64,000 nucleotides of DNA from Paraburkholderia phenazinium (GCF_900100735.1 NZ_FNCJ01000015.1:1-64000); one strand, 5' to 3'; shown: positions 25,978 to 35,015, counted from the first letter of the stretch. The notes: generated by a model from the sequence alone, not told the origin. Translations and numbers: made by a program.

Positions 25978-27645
25978 ATGTTGCGTCGAGCCTTGATTGC
26001 AATACCCAGCGCCGGATTGGCGCTCGCCTTGTTTGCCTGCGGCGGCGGCAACAAAGTTTCGACTACGCCTCAGGACGCGCTGAACACCGCGACCCCGATC
26101 AAGCACCTGGTCGTGATCTACGGCGAAAACGTCTCGTTCGATCACTACTTCGGCACCTACCCGAACGCGACGAACCCGACTGGCGAACCGGCCTTCAAGG
26201 CAGCCTCGGGTACGCCGACGATCAACGGTCTCACCGGCTCGCTGCTGACGGCAAACCCGAACTCGACCAACACGCTGAACGGCACGGGCGCAGCTAACCC
26301 GTTCCGCCTCGACCGCACGCAAGCTGCAACGGCCGACCAGAACCACGCCTACACGGCTGAAGAGCAAGCCTACGACAACGGCCTCGCCGACCTGTTCCCG
26401 AAGTACACGGGTAACGGCACGAGCGGTGGCGCTGGCGCATTCGGCACGACTGGCCAGGTGATGGGTTACTTCGACGGCAACACCGTGACGGCGCTGTGGA
26501 ACTACGCACAGTACTTCGCGATGAACGACAACGCCTACACGACGGACTACGGTCCTTCGACGCCGGGCGCACTGGGCGTAGTGTCGGGTGAAACCAACGG
26601 TTATCAGATCGTCAAGACGACCAAGAAGCCGTCGACGCTGGCTGCTACGTCGTACTACATCAACGACGGCCAAGGCGGCCTGACGCTGATCGGCGACGTG
26701 GACCCGGCCAACGACCTGTGCTCGAGCACGACCGACACGGGCATGCTGACGAGCAAGAACATTGGTGACCTGCTGAATGCGCAGAACATCACGTGGGGCG
26801 GCTTCATGGGCGGTTTCAACCTGACCGAAACCAACTCGAACGGCACCACCGGTTGCAAGCGCAGCACGATTGCCACGGCAGTCGGCGCAGCCACGGCTGA
26901 CTACATTCCGCACCACAACTGGTTCCAGTACTACGCCTCGACGGCCAACCCGAACCACACGCGTCCGAGCTCGACGGCAGCCATCGGTTCGAGCGTGGAA
27001 GCGGACGGCAAGACGCCGGAGCCGGCTAACCACCAGTACGACACGGACGATTTCTTCGCTGCAGTCCAGGCCGGCAACTACCCGTCGGTGGCCTTCCTGA
27101 AGGCACCGGCAGCGCAAGACGGTCACGCAGGCTATTCGGACCCGCTCGACGAGCAGATGTTCGTGACGAAGGTCGTCAACTTCCTGCAGCAGCAGAAGGA
27201 CTGGGCGAGCACCGCCGTGATCGTGACGTACGACGATTCGGACGGCTGGTACGACCATGCCTATGCAACGCCGACGCACGCATCGTTCGACAGCCAGGCT
27301 GACCAGTTGAACGGCTCTGGCGTCTGCGGCACGGGCACGGCACCGGCCGGCGTGAATGGCGCACCAGTCAACGGCCGTTGCGGTCCGGGTACGCGCATTC
27401 CGTTCGTCGTGATTTCGCCGTGGGCCAAGGTCAACTACGTCGATCACACGCAGGTTGACCAGACTTCGGTGGTTCGCTTCATCGAAGACAACTGGCTCGG
27501 CGGCACGCGCCTCGGCGGTGGTTCGTACGATTCCACCTCGGGCAGCATCATGAACATGTTCAACTTCAGCGGTAGCGGTTCGAATCCGGTGCTGTACCTG
27601 GATCAAAACCTGGGCACCCAGGTCGCGACTCCGCCGGCGCTGTAA
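25978..27645 (+). CDS. Lipoprotein phosphoesterase of the PLC/acid phosphatase family
   Basis: 555 residues. The signal peptide ends in lipobox LFAC (Cys20), so the protein is probably lipid-anchored in the envelope. The phosphoesterase domain of the phospholipase C/AcpA superfamily starts IKHLVVIYGENVSFDHYFG, whose Glu-Asn and Asp-His residues bind the metals, and continues with VIVTYDDSDGWYDH and GTRIPFVVISPWAK. Such enzymes release phosphate from phosphomonoesters or phospholipids. Codon use is very uniform (ACG, CCG, GGC), suggesting high expression. A strong terminator follows. Confidence 0.88.
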   Translation: MLRRALIAIPSAGLALALFACGGGNKVSTTPQDALNTATPIKHLVVIYGENVSFDHYFGTYPNATNPTGEPAFKAASGTPTINGLTGSLLTANPNSTNTLNGTGAANPFRLDRTQAATADQNHAYTAEEQAYDNGLADLFPKYTGNGTSGGAGAFGTTGQVMGYFDGNTVTALWNYAQYFAMNDNAYTTDYGPSTPGALGVVSGETNGYQIVKTTKKPSTLAATSYYINDGQGGLTLIGDVDPANDLCSSTTDTGMLTSKNIGDLLNAQNITWGGFMGGFNLTETNSNGTTGCKRSTIATAVGAATADYIPHHNWFQYYASTANPNHTRPSSTAAIGSSVEADGKTPEPANHQYDTDDFFAAVQAGNYPSVAFLKAPAAQDGHAGYSDPLDEQMFVTKVVNFLQQQKDWASTAVIVTYDDSDGWYDHAYATPTHASFDSQADQLNGSGVCGTGTAPAGVNGAPVNGRCGPGTRIPFVVISPWAKVNYVDHTQVDQTSVVRFIEDNWLGGTRLGGGSYDSTSGSIMNMFNFSGSGSNPVLYLDQNLGTQVATPPAL

Positions 27646-27704
27646 GCAGGTTAAGCAGGCCCCGGTTGCGGCGAGTTTCTCGCCCGGACCGGTTGGTTGT
27701 GGTG

Positions 27705-27748
27705 CCGTGTTGCAGCCCTGGCGGGCAGCAACACGGTTTTCCTTTTTT
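27705..27748 (+). terminator. Rho-independent terminator after the phosphoesterase
   Basis: CCGTGTTGC (27705-27713) pairs with GCAACACGG (27728-27736). An inner GCCC/GGGC stem stands beyond one A-A mismatch, with loop TGGC. TTTTCC and a run of seven T follow. Confidence 0.9.
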
Positions 27749-27776
27749 TGGTCGCGTCAGCGTAGTGAATCGAAAT

Positions 27777-29207
27777 ATGACCGAGCTTTCCACCTCGCCT
27801 CTGAAGACCCCTCCCCTTAGCGAAAAACCGGCCCGTCGCGGCGCACGTCTGCTCGTGCGGGGGCTCATTGGCATCGTTGTTGCGGCGATCGGCTTGAGCG
27901 CATTCGCCTTCGCCTTTCCAGAAAAGACTCCCGATGCAGTGGGCGAGATCGTCGAGAACCTGACCGGTGCGAATCCGCATCCGATCGTCCTGCAGCGTGC
28001 GCCTGTGGCGCCGCTCAGCGCCGTAGCACTGCTTGGCAAACAGCTATTTTTCGATCCCTCGTTGTCCGCGTCCGGGCGCCAGTCGTGCGCCTCGTGCCAT
28101 AGCCCTGACCATGCGTATGGACCGCCCAACGATCTCTCCGCGCAATTCGGCGGACCGAACCTGACGCTGCAGGGCTATCGCCCACCGCCGTCGCTGATGT
28201 ACCTCAACCGTCAGCCGAACTTCAGCATTGGCCCCGACAGTGGAGAAAACGACGACCCCGTTAGCGTCGCGCAGCTCGCCACGCAAAACGCAGGCGTACA
28301 GAAAGCGCAAAAGACCGCAGGCGCCGCGCCCGCCGCTCCGCAAATGGTGCCGCAGGGCGGCTTCTTCTGGGACGGACGCGCCGACACGCTGCAGCAACAG
28401 GCCTCGGGCCCGATGATGAACCCCGTCGAAATGGCCAACACGAGCATCGACGAAGTGGCGCAAAAGCTGCAGAAGTCGTCTTACCGGAATACCTTTATCC
28501 AGTTGTTCGGACCGAACATCTTCAAGGACTCGCGCCTGGCGGTTTCGGAAGCGATGTTCGCGATCGGCCGCTACCAGTTCGAAGACAATTCGTTCCATCC
28601 TTACACCAGTAAGTACGACTACTGGCTGGAAGGCAAGGCTCGCCTCACGCAGACCGAGCTGCGCGGCCTGCGCCTGTTCAACGATCCGGACAAGGCCAAT
28701 TGCGCCGGCTGCCACTTGTCGAAGCCGAGCCGCGACGGCTTTGCGCCGATTTTCACGGACTACCAGTACGAAGCGCTAGCGGTGCCGCGCAACCCGGCGC
28801 TGCAGGAGAACAAGGATCCGCATTTCTTCGACATCGGTATTTGCGGCCCCTTCCGTACGGACCTGACGGATCAGAAGCAATACTGCAGCATGTTCCTCAC
28901 GCCGACGCTGCGCAATTCGGCCACCCGCAAGGTGTTCTTCCATAACGGCGTGTATCACACGCTCGATCAGGTCATGACGTTCTACAACGTCCGCAACACC
29001 GACCCGGCGAAGATCTATCCGCGCGGCCCCGACGGCAAGATCCAGATTTTCAACGACATTCCGCCGCAATATAAGGACAACGTCGATTTCACCGACGCCC
29101 CGTTCGATCGCAAGTTCGGCGACAAGCCGGCCATGACCGATCAGGAAATGCGCGACATCATCGCGTTTCTGCATACGCTTAACGACGGCTACGACGTCAA
29201 TCGTTAA
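27777..29207 (+). CDS. Dihaem cytochrome c peroxidase-family protein
   Basis: 476 residues. N-terminal membrane anchor (about 25-47), then a periplasmic domain with two haem c sites: CASCH near 102 and CAGCH near 305. These fit the CcpA/MauG superfamily, which reduces H2O2 or oxidises proteins or small molecules. Length exceeds typical CcpA (about 340) through an insert between the first haem motif and the middle of the protein (including an AQKTAGAAPAAP segment). ATG 27777 has a weak ribosome binding site; an in-frame GTG lies four codons upstream. Confidence 0.9.
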   Translation: MTELSTSPLKTPPLSEKPARRGARLLVRGLIGIVVAAIGLSAFAFAFPEKTPDAVGEIVENLTGANPHPIVLQRAPVAPLSAVALLGKQLFFDPSLSASGRQSCASCHSPDHAYGPPNDLSAQFGGPNLTLQGYRPPPSLMYLNRQPNFSIGPDSGENDDPVSVAQLATQNAGVQKAQKTAGAAPAAPQMVPQGGFFWDGRADTLQQQASGPMMNPVEMANTSIDEVAQKLQKSSYRNTFIQLFGPNIFKDSRLAVSEAMFAIGRYQFEDNSFHPYTSKYDYWLEGKARLTQTELRGLRLFNDPDKANCAGCHLSKPSRDGFAPIFTDYQYEALAVPRNPALQENKDPHFFDIGICGPFRTDLTDQKQYCSMFLTPTLRNSATRKVFFHNGVYHTLDQVMTFYNVRNTDPAKIYPRGPDGKIQIFNDIPPQYKDNVDFTDAPFDRKFGDKPAMTDQEMRDIIAFLHTLNDGYDVNR

Positions 29208-29217
29208 GTTCTGTACG

Positions 29218-29240
29218 GACCACGCCTTTCCGGCGTGGTC
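29218..29240 (+). terminator. Hairpin after the peroxidase gene
   Basis: GACCACGCC (29218-29226) pairs with GGCGTGGTC (29232-29240) around TTTCC, followed by TTAAG. The T tract is short, so termination may be weak. Confidence 0.65.
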
Positions 29241-29294
29241 TTAAGTCTGGCTTAATTTTCCCCTGCAACTATGGCGCTCAACATCCCCTGTTGA

Positions 29295-29322
29295 GCCGCC
29301 TGAGTATCGGCGGCGTTTTTTT
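29295..29322 (+). terminator. Second terminator hairpin before the DUF2866-like gene
   Basis: GCCGCC (29295-29300) pairs with GGCGGC (29309-29314), followed by G and seven T. With the preceding hairpin it insulates the next gene. Confidence 0.75.
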
Positions 29323-29383
29323 ACCTGAGGGGTGCCGCCGGCGCATCGCACGATGCAGCGCATTCTTGCGAGGGAACCACACC

Positions 29384-29641
29384 ATGGTTGAAGACACGGT
29401 ATTCGAACATCTGCGGGCCATGCCCGATCACGATTGGGTGCGCCAGATTCAATCCTGCAAGGTCTCGGACCCGCTGCAGCCGCCGTGGGGACGCTCGTAC
29501 CGGCTGGTCGAATGGACGCTGAAGCACGTACCCGATTCATGCCGCCGCGTCGTACCCGCCGAAAGCACACCGCTTGAAATCGCTCAGGCAGTCGTTTCGC
29601 ATGTTCCGGGGCGGCGCTTCTGCCAGCACGGCGACAACTGA
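29384..29641 (+). CDS. Small DUF2866-like protein
   Basis: 85 residues, starting MVEDTVFEHLRAMPDHDW. The central CKVSDPLQPPWGRSYRLVEW and RRVVPAESTPLEIAQAVVSH resemble DUF2866 proteins that I know from Burkholderia; function unknown. AGGGAA precedes ATG 29384. Convergent with the GST gene. Confidence 0.75.
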   Translation: MVEDTVFEHLRAMPDHDWVRQIQSCKVSDPLQPPWGRSYRLVEWTLKHVPDSCRRVVPAESTPLEIAQAVVSHVPGRRFCQHGDN

Positions 29642-29652
29642 CGGCACGCGGA

Positions 29653-30294
29653 TTACCTCCTGGCGTGCCGTGCGACTTCCTCCCGGTAGAGCGCCAGTTC
29701 CTCCGCCAACGCTTCGGCGACGCTTGCACGTCCCCGTAACCGCTTCAGGTAAGCGCCAACAGCCGGCCATGGCGCCAGATCCACGCCGGTAGCGGGCGCC
29801 CAGTTGAGCACGACGGCCAGATAAGCATCCGCTACGCTGAAACGATCGAGCAGATAGTCATTGGCGGCGAGATGCTTCTGCAATATGCCGAGCCGCAACG
29901 CGGTCTTCGCGCGCGCATATTGCTTGACCTCCTCCGGCGCATGAGAATCGAGCAGCGGAACGAATACCGCCTTATGCAATTCCGTGCCGATAAAGCCCAG
30001 CCACTCCTGCAATCTGGCGCGCTGCAATGTGCCGGCGGGCGGAGCCAATTGCGCGGCAGGAAAGCGATCCGCCACGTACGGCAGAATCGCCGTATTCTCG
30101 GTCAGCAGCCAGCCCTCCTCCGTACGCAGCACCGGCACCTGCCCAAGCGGGTTGACCGGATAAAAATCGGAGCCGTCGCGCAACTGCTTCAACTTGGTGT
30201 CGACCTGGATATATTCGACGTGCGCGCCTGCCTCGTACAAGGCGATCCGGGTGGCGAGCGAACACGCCAGCGGGGCAAAGTAGAGACTCATCAT
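29653..30294 (-). CDS. Glutathione S-transferase
   Basis: 213 residues. Thioredoxin-like N-terminal domain (1-80; LYFAPLACSLATRIALYEAG, NPLGQVPVL and the GSH-binding TENTAIL) and a helical C-terminal domain with FSVADAYLAVVLNW. The N-terminal active residue is probably Ser/Cys in ACS, as in beta-class bacterial GSTs. Its ATG (30294) overlaps the stop of the GFA gene by ATGA, so the two are translated together. Confidence 0.92.
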   Translation of the reverse strand: MMSLYFAPLACSLATRIALYEAGAHVEYIQVDTKLKQLRDGSDFYPVNPLGQVPVLRTEEGWLLTENTAILPYVADRFPAAQLAPPAGTLQRARLQEWLGFIGTELHKAVFVPLLDSHAPEEVKQYARAKTALRLGILQKHLAANDYLLDRFSVADAYLAVVLNWAPATGVDLAPWPAVGAYLKRLRGRASVAEALAEELALYREEVARHARR

Positions 30295-30659
30295 CGTGCA
30301 GTCCCCAGCGGCGCGCTCGTGACAAGCCGCGGCATCAGGGCAAGATTGCTGTTGTCGAGGCAAGCGGCGGCAATCGATACATATTCGACGCCGGTTGCAT
30401 CCACCACGCCGCGCCCGAAGGTGGCGGCCCCGCAGGTCCGGCAGAACAGATGATGTCCGCCGCCCGTGCCGAACTGATAATCACCGAGTTCCGTTTCGCC
30501 GGTCAGCAAGCGAAAATCCTCCGGCTTGACGAGCGTCTCCGAGACACGCTGCCTCGCGCAAATCCAGCAGTTGCAACGGCGGCGGCCGCTGTTCAAGTCG
30601 ATGTCCGCCTCGAATCGTACGCTGCCGCAATGGCAACTGCCCTGGTAAGTCTTCTTCAT
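30291..30659 (-). CDS. GFA/CENP-V-type zinc protein
   Basis: 122 residues of the glutathione-dependent formaldehyde-activating (GFA) fold. Zinc ligands are visible: GSCHCGSVRFE near the start, RCNCWIC near residue 29, and FCRTCGA near 72. Despite the name, most members have unproven activity; glutathione adduct binding is plausible because it overlaps a GST gene. The ribosome binding site is GGAG upstream of ATG 30659. Confidence 0.9.
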   Translation of the reverse strand: MKKTYQGSCHCGSVRFEADIDLNSGRRRCNCWICARQRVSETLVKPEDFRLLTGETELGDYQFGTGGGHHLFCRTCGAATFGRGVVDATGVEYVSIAAACLDNSNLALMPRLVTSAPLGTAR

Positions 30660-30902
30660 GGCTCAATCTCCGCGACCGCTGATGGGAAAGACTTTTACGT
30701 ATTGTTGGAGCTCATTCTAGGGAGGGGCTACTGCCAGCGTGCTGTCAGTAGGGAAGCGGGTCGCGCCTGTTTCATGTCTGCGCGCGACTCGGCTGTACGA
30801 GACTCCCAACCCGCTTGAGCTGATCGAGGCGCCGGACCCGTTGCGCCGCACCAGCGCGTATGCTCCAATCAGTCCACCTCGTGCTTCACATGCGCTCTGG
30901 GA

Positions 30903-31814
30903 ATGTCAATTCCGCTCGTCCGCCTCCCCTCGCTGGACCTGATTCGCGGCTTTGTCGCGGTCGGCCGGCGCATGAGCATCACGCTCGCCGCGCAGGATCT
31001 GTGCGTCACCCAATCCGCCGTCAGCCGGCAGATCCATGCGCTCGAAGAGCAACTCGGCGTCAAGCTGCTGGTGCGCGGCCATCGCGCCATCGCCTTCACC
31101 GCCGAAGGTGAGCGGCTCTTTCGGAGCGCGGATGGCGCGGTACAACAGATGCAGGACGTGCTCGGCGAGATCAGCATGGCCGGCGTACCGCGCCCGGTGA
31201 CCTTGAGCGCCAGCATCGGCTTTACCGGGCTATGGCTGCTGCCGCGGCTTAGCCGCTTTCAGCAGCGTCATCCCGGAGTGGATGTGCGGGTCAGCGCCAA
31301 CAACGGTCTCGTCGACCTGCGCCGCGACGGCATCGATCTGGCGATTCGCTATACAGCGCCTTCGCTCGCGCCCGCCGGGGCAATCCGGCTGTTCGGGGAG
31401 TCGGTCGCGCCGGTAGCGCATCCGTCGCTTGGCATCAAGGCATTGCGCTCCGAGCGCACCATCGCACAACACGCCCTGCTGGAGTTCGACGATGCCCGCC
31501 ATCAGTGGCTGCAGTGGCGCGATTGGCTGGCCGCCCACGGACTGCAGCAGGCCAAATCGCAAGGCGTCCTGCATTTCAACCAGTACGACCAGGTGATCCA
31601 GGCGGCGCTTGCGGGCCACGGCATTGCGCTCGGGCGGCTCGAACTGATTCAGCCGCTGCTCGAGACGCAACAGTTGATCCAGCTTGCGCCTGCGCTGCAA
31701 TCGAGCGATACGACCTATGCCTACTGGCTGATTCATGCGGACGACGAAGCACGCGACGAGGTGCGTCAAGTCGCGGCATGGATCGAAGCCGAGGCGCGAG
31801 CGGCTGGCGCTTAA
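30903..31814 (+). CDS. LysR-family regulator (GcvA-like)
   Basis: 303 residues. Helix-turn-helix MSITLAAQDLCVTQSAVSRQ and HALEEQLGVKLLVRG, then a substrate-binding domain with the GcvA-group features DLAIRYT and VAHPSLG. The ribosome binding site is poor. Its stop TAA overlaps that of the convergent DsbA-like gene (shared TTAA). It may control the neighbouring GST/GFA or DsbA/CmcJ genes. Confidence 0.9.
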   Translation: MSIPLVRLPSLDLIRGFVAVGRRMSITLAAQDLCVTQSAVSRQIHALEEQLGVKLLVRGHRAIAFTAEGERLFRSADGAVQQMQDVLGEISMAGVPRPVTLSASIGFTGLWLLPRLSRFQQRHPGVDVRVSANNGLVDLRRDGIDLAIRYTAPSLAPAGAIRLFGESVAPVAHPSLGIKALRSERTIAQHALLEFDDARHQWLQWRDWLAAHGLQQAKSQGVLHFNQYDQVIQAALAGHGIALGRLELIQPLLETQQLIQLAPALQSSDTTYAYWLIHADDEARDEVRQVAAWIEAEARAAGA

Positions 31815-32458
31815 CCCGTCTGGCTTGCGGCGAACGTCAGCGCATCGTCGAGCCGGTCGTTGCCCCAGAACATCTCCGCGCCGACGAAGAACGTCGGCGC
31901 GCCGAAGATGCCCTGCGCTTGCGCCTGCCCGGTCTGCTCGCGCAATTTCAGCTTGTTGTCGTCACGTAGCGCGTCCGCGATGATCTGTTGGGCGGGCAAT
32001 CCAAGCTGCGTCAGCACGTCGCTCACGGCCTCGAATGAGTCGATATCGCGGTCCTGGGAGAAGTTCAGCAGCATCACTGCGCGGCAAAAGGCGCCGATCC
32101 AGGGTTCATCGGCTCCCAGCAGCGCTACGCGCAAAGGTAGTAAGGCGCGCCGTGGAAAGGCCGTCGGCTTGCGCCACGGCAGTGCATATTTTCTGCACTG
32201 CCGTTCCATGTCCTTCCAGACATACTCGCCCTTCTCTTTCTGCAGCACGAACGGCGACGTTTCATAGCCCAGCGCCTGGAACACTGGCGCGAGCAGAAAG
32301 GGCCGCCAGCGCACCGTCACACGATGCAGGGCCGCTTGCGCCTCGATGCGCATCACGCTCAGATAGCTATAGTTGCTGCCGAAGTCGAACCAGAAATCGA
32401 TCGCCTGCGGGGTTTGGATGGGCACAGGTGTACTAATGGGGCACACTCCTTCACTCAT
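31811..32458 (-). CDS. DsbA-family/2-hydroxychromene-2-carboxylate isomerase-like protein
   Basis: 215 residues of the DsbA-like thioredoxin fold found in HCCA isomerases and kappa-class GSTs. IDFWFDFGSNYSYLSVMRIE near the N-terminus carries a serine where DsbA has its CxxC, as in the isomerases, and GIFGAPTFFVGAEMFWGNDR is the conserved cis-Pro and C-terminal motif. These enzymes use glutathione. ATG 32458 overlaps the CmcJ-like gene by 8 bases; a strong AAGGAG lies just inside, so a slightly later non-ATG start is possible. Confidence 0.88.
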   Translation of the reverse strand: MSEGVCPISTPVPIQTPQAIDFWFDFGSNYSYLSVMRIEAQAALHRVTVRWRPFLLAPVFQALGYETSPFVLQKEKGEYVWKDMERQCRKYALPWRKPTAFPRRALLPLRVALLGADEPWIGAFCRAVMLLNFSQDRDIDSFEAVSDVLTQLGLPAQQIIADALRDDNKLKLREQTGQAQAQGIFGAPTFFVGAEMFWGNDRLDDALTFAASQTG

Positions 32459-33356
32459 AAACGACCAGACAGCGCAGTTCGATACTCTCGCGGCGCGGCG
32501 CATCCACGGGCCGCTGCGGATGATCGAAGGCCGCATGCAGCGTGAAGCGCGCCACGCCGCTTAGCTGCGCGTCGTATTGCTTGAACACCAGCGCCTCGTG
32601 CCGGTCCATCGCGGAGAAATACGCCCAGCGATGCAGCGGCGAATGATGTGCCACGTAGATTTCGCCAGTGCGGCGCGGGTAGAGGACGTCGCTGCTCACC
32701 AGATCGACCGCCAGCACACTGCGCGTGTCGCAAACGGCAAGCGGCGTGTCCAGCACCGGGGCTTTGATCGATCGCCATATGTTGACGATACTGTAGCGCC
32801 GCACCTTCGCGGCCAACGTTGGGTCGGTTAGGACGCGGCTCAGGCGGCTACGTCCGGAGGCTTCTGTGTAGTCGTTATGGATGCGTCCGTTGACGGCCGC
32901 GACGCCGTCCTCGCCGCGACGCCCAAAGGTCAGCGCCGCGTCTTGCGGTTCGCGCCGCCGCACCAGGTGGTCGAACACGTAGGCGTGCTGCGCGCCGGTC
33001 ACGGCGAGGGCGAGTTCGGACGCTTCGGGGTAGTAGATCGTGCGGACCGCTTCTTCGTCGAAGAAGTCCTTTACGGTGCTCGGCGCGTCCCACAGTTCGA
33101 AGCCCTCGCGGTCGATAGAGGTGCCTTCGCGCAGGCCGCGTGCATCGGCAATCGGCATGTTGTGGGAGTCATAGGCGCAGTTTTCGCGCGGGACGCCCGG
33201 TGGTGGGTCGTAGGTGTAGCTGACCGGGCGTTTATGCGTGGGGGCGAGGTAGCTCAGGCTTGCGACGATCGTTGGGTGATCGTAAGAGCAAGACGGGGCG
33301 GACGAGTCAGCGGCGGCGCTCCGCGGGCGACAAGGCGATTCGACAAAGGCAGGCAT
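32451..33356 (-). CDS. CmcJ/NvfI-family oxidoreductase
   Basis: 301 residues. The family includes fungal AsaB and NvfI, and CmcJ of cephamycin synthesis. Typical motifs are present: RIHNDYTEASG with an HxD metal pair, IVNIWRS, and the distal HRWAYFSAMDRHEALVFKQYD. Some relatives are Fe(II)/2-oxoglutarate oxygenases. GGAG precedes ATG 33356. Overlap with the DsbA-like gene suggests both act on one metabolite, perhaps an aromatic one. Substrate unknown. Confidence 0.85.
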   Translation of the reverse strand: MPAFVESPCRPRSAAADSSAPSCSYDHPTIVASLSYLAPTHKRPVSYTYDPPPGVPRENCAYDSHNMPIADARGLREGTSIDREGFELWDAPSTVKDFFDEEAVRTIYYPEASELALAVTGAQHAYVFDHLVRRREPQDAALTFGRRGEDGVAAVNGRIHNDYTEASGRSRLSRVLTDPTLAAKVRRYSIVNIWRSIKAPVLDTPLAVCDTRSVLAVDLVSSDVLYPRRTGEIYVAHHSPLHRWAYFSAMDRHEALVFKQYDAQLSGVARFTLHAAFDHPQRPVDAPRRESIELRCLVVYE

Positions 33357-33610
33357 GGACGCTCCAGATAGAGGGCCGTCCGCGCCGGCGCGAGCACGGC
33401 CGCTGCGCCTGTCGAACTGCCCGTCTCTCCATTGAAGCGAAATCGCTCGCATGTCTCAAACGACATTTCGGTGCGGTTCACATGAGCAAGAGGAATGTGA
33501 AGTCGAGCTTTCGAATGCCTATAAATGCCACACAACGCCTACAATTTGCAATAGTTGACAGTCGTCCCACGCGCTTCGGCCTATGATCGGATCATCACTT
33601 CATTACGTAT

Positions 33611-33706
33611 ATGGATACCGCCATGGCCTACCCATATGACCTTCTGACCGCCGCCTGCCTCTTCATCATCGTCGTGTCGTCGTCGATCCTGCTGGCACTG
33701 TGCTGA
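33611..33706 (+). CDS. Putative 31-residue single-pass membrane protein
   Basis: The frame from ATG 33611 gives MDTAMAYPYDLLTAACLFII and then a run of hydrophobic residues ending LLALC. One membrane helix covers about residues 11-30. Third positions are nearly all G or C, as in real genes here. A second ATG at 33623 is possible. The ribosome binding site is weak. Upstream TTGACA (33555-33560) and ATGATC-G-GATCAT (33583-33595) may be regulatory. No family recognised. Confidence 0.5.
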   Translation: MDTAMAYPYDLLTAACLFIIVVSSSILLALC

Positions 33707-34089
33707 CAGCCTAGCCGCTCCACACGCGGCTTTCCCTTCGCCGAGCCAATCCGTTCGCGCCAGCCCGTCGAGAACGATCACCGCCCCGCGCTAAAACCCA
33801 GCACCATGGCACCGCGTTCACGCGGAGTCTCCAGATCAGCGACAATTCATCGGTGACCTCACCGTCTCCCTCCTCGAGCCAGACACGTCCCCTTCTCGCA
33901 CGTGCAGAGACTCGAGCGGCCTGCGTTGACGCGGGCTTCTGTTCCTCGCATCACGCGGCAGACTAGACCGTAGACCGGTCAGGCACGTTATTCGCAACCG
34001 TCACTCGTGTGCTCATCGCAGCGCGCAGTCCAGCGCTGTCCCGCGCACTGACTCCCTTTGCCTTTGCAAAACGAACCGGAGTTTCCCAA
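33707..34089. promoter_or_regulatory. Region upstream of the SDR gene
   Basis: 383 bases without a supported gene. A tandem repeat TAGACCG (33964-33970 and 33971-33977), the second copy continuing into the palindrome GACCGGTC, resembles TetR-type operator half-sites and lies about 110 bases before the SDR start. Confidence 0.4.
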
Positions 34090-34944
34090 ATGATGAATCG
34101 AGACAACCCCGTCTGGCTAATCACTGGCTGTTCCACAGGCTTCGGCCGCGAACTGGCGAAACTCGTGCTGGAACGCGGCTGGCGCGCGGTCGTCACCGCG
34201 CGCGACCCGTCGAAAGTGGCAGACATTGCCGAAGGCCATGCCGAGCGGGCGCTCGTGCTGCCGCTCGACGTCACGAAGCGCGCGCAGATCGACGCAGCAG
34301 TCGCGCAGGCCAAAGCGCATTTCGGCCGTATCGACGTGCTCGTCAATAACGCCGGCTATGGCTACCTGGCCGCCATCGAGGAAGGCGAAGACGCAGCCGT
34401 GCGGGAGATGTTCGAAGCCAACGTATTCGGCCTCGTCGACATGACCAAGGCGGTGCTGCCCGTCATGCGCAAGCAACGCAGCGGGCTGATCGTCAACGTA
34501 TCGTCGATTGGCGGCCTCACCAGCTTCGCCGCGACCGGCTATTACCACGGCACCAAATACGCGGTGGAAGGCATTTCCGAGTCGCTGGCGGTCGAAGTCA
34601 AACCGCTCGGCATCGACGTGCTGATCGTCGAGCCCGGCCCGTTCCGCACCAACTGGGCGGGCCCGTCGATCAAGCAATCGGCGACGCAGATCGAGGACTA
34701 CGCCTCCACCGCCGGCGAGCGCCGCAAGCAGACTGCCGCGCGCAGCGGCAATCAGGCGGGCGATCCAGTGCGAGCCGCGCGGGCGATCATCGATGCCGCG
34801 CTCTCCGACACACCGCCGCTGCGTCTGCTGCTCGGCAAGACCGCGCTCGAACTGGCGCGCAAGAAGCTCGACTTGTTGCGCAAGGACTTCGATTCGTGGG
34901 AAGCCATCACGTTAGGCGCGGACTTCCCGGAAGGCACGAAGTAA
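34090..34944 (+). CDS. Short-chain dehydrogenase/reductase
   Basis: 284 residues, Rossmann-fold SDR. Cofactor motif TGCSTGFG near 13-20, NNAG near 90, catalytic Ser in IVNVSSIGG and YYHGTKYA with Tyr and Lys. The arginine-containing VVTARDP supports NADP use. The C-terminal PLRLLLGKTALE is common in the oxidoreductase subgroup annotated as aldehyde/ketone reductases. ATG 34090 is followed by a second ATG. No operon partner on the same strand. Confidence 0.93.
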   Translation: MMNRDNPVWLITGCSTGFGRELAKLVLERGWRAVVTARDPSKVADIAEGHAERALVLPLDVTKRAQIDAAVAQAKAHFGRIDVLVNNAGYGYLAAIEEGEDAAVREMFEANVFGLVDMTKAVLPVMRKQRSGLIVNVSSIGGLTSFAATGYYHGTKYAVEGISESLAVEVKPLGIDVLIVEPGPFRTNWAGPSIKQSATQIEDYASTAGERRKQTAARSGNQAGDPVRAARAIIDAALSDTPPLRLLLGKTALELARKKLDLLRKDFDSWEAITLGADFPEGTK

Positions 34945-35015
34945 CGGGGCGGCGCCGGTCAACTGCTCAGTGCGGCCTCGCATCGTGCGCCGCATCAGCT
35001 TGGCATCAGCGCGGT

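Noticed and set aside
25969..27606. 545-codon minus-strand frame opposite the phosphoesterase
   Set aside because: Arises from uniform codon choice in the plus-strand gene; no protein family signal.
33555..33587. TTGACA...TATGAT as a promoter for the 31-residue protein
   Set aside because: The spacer is 21 bases, too long for a normal sigma-70 promoter; kept only as a possible regulatory region.
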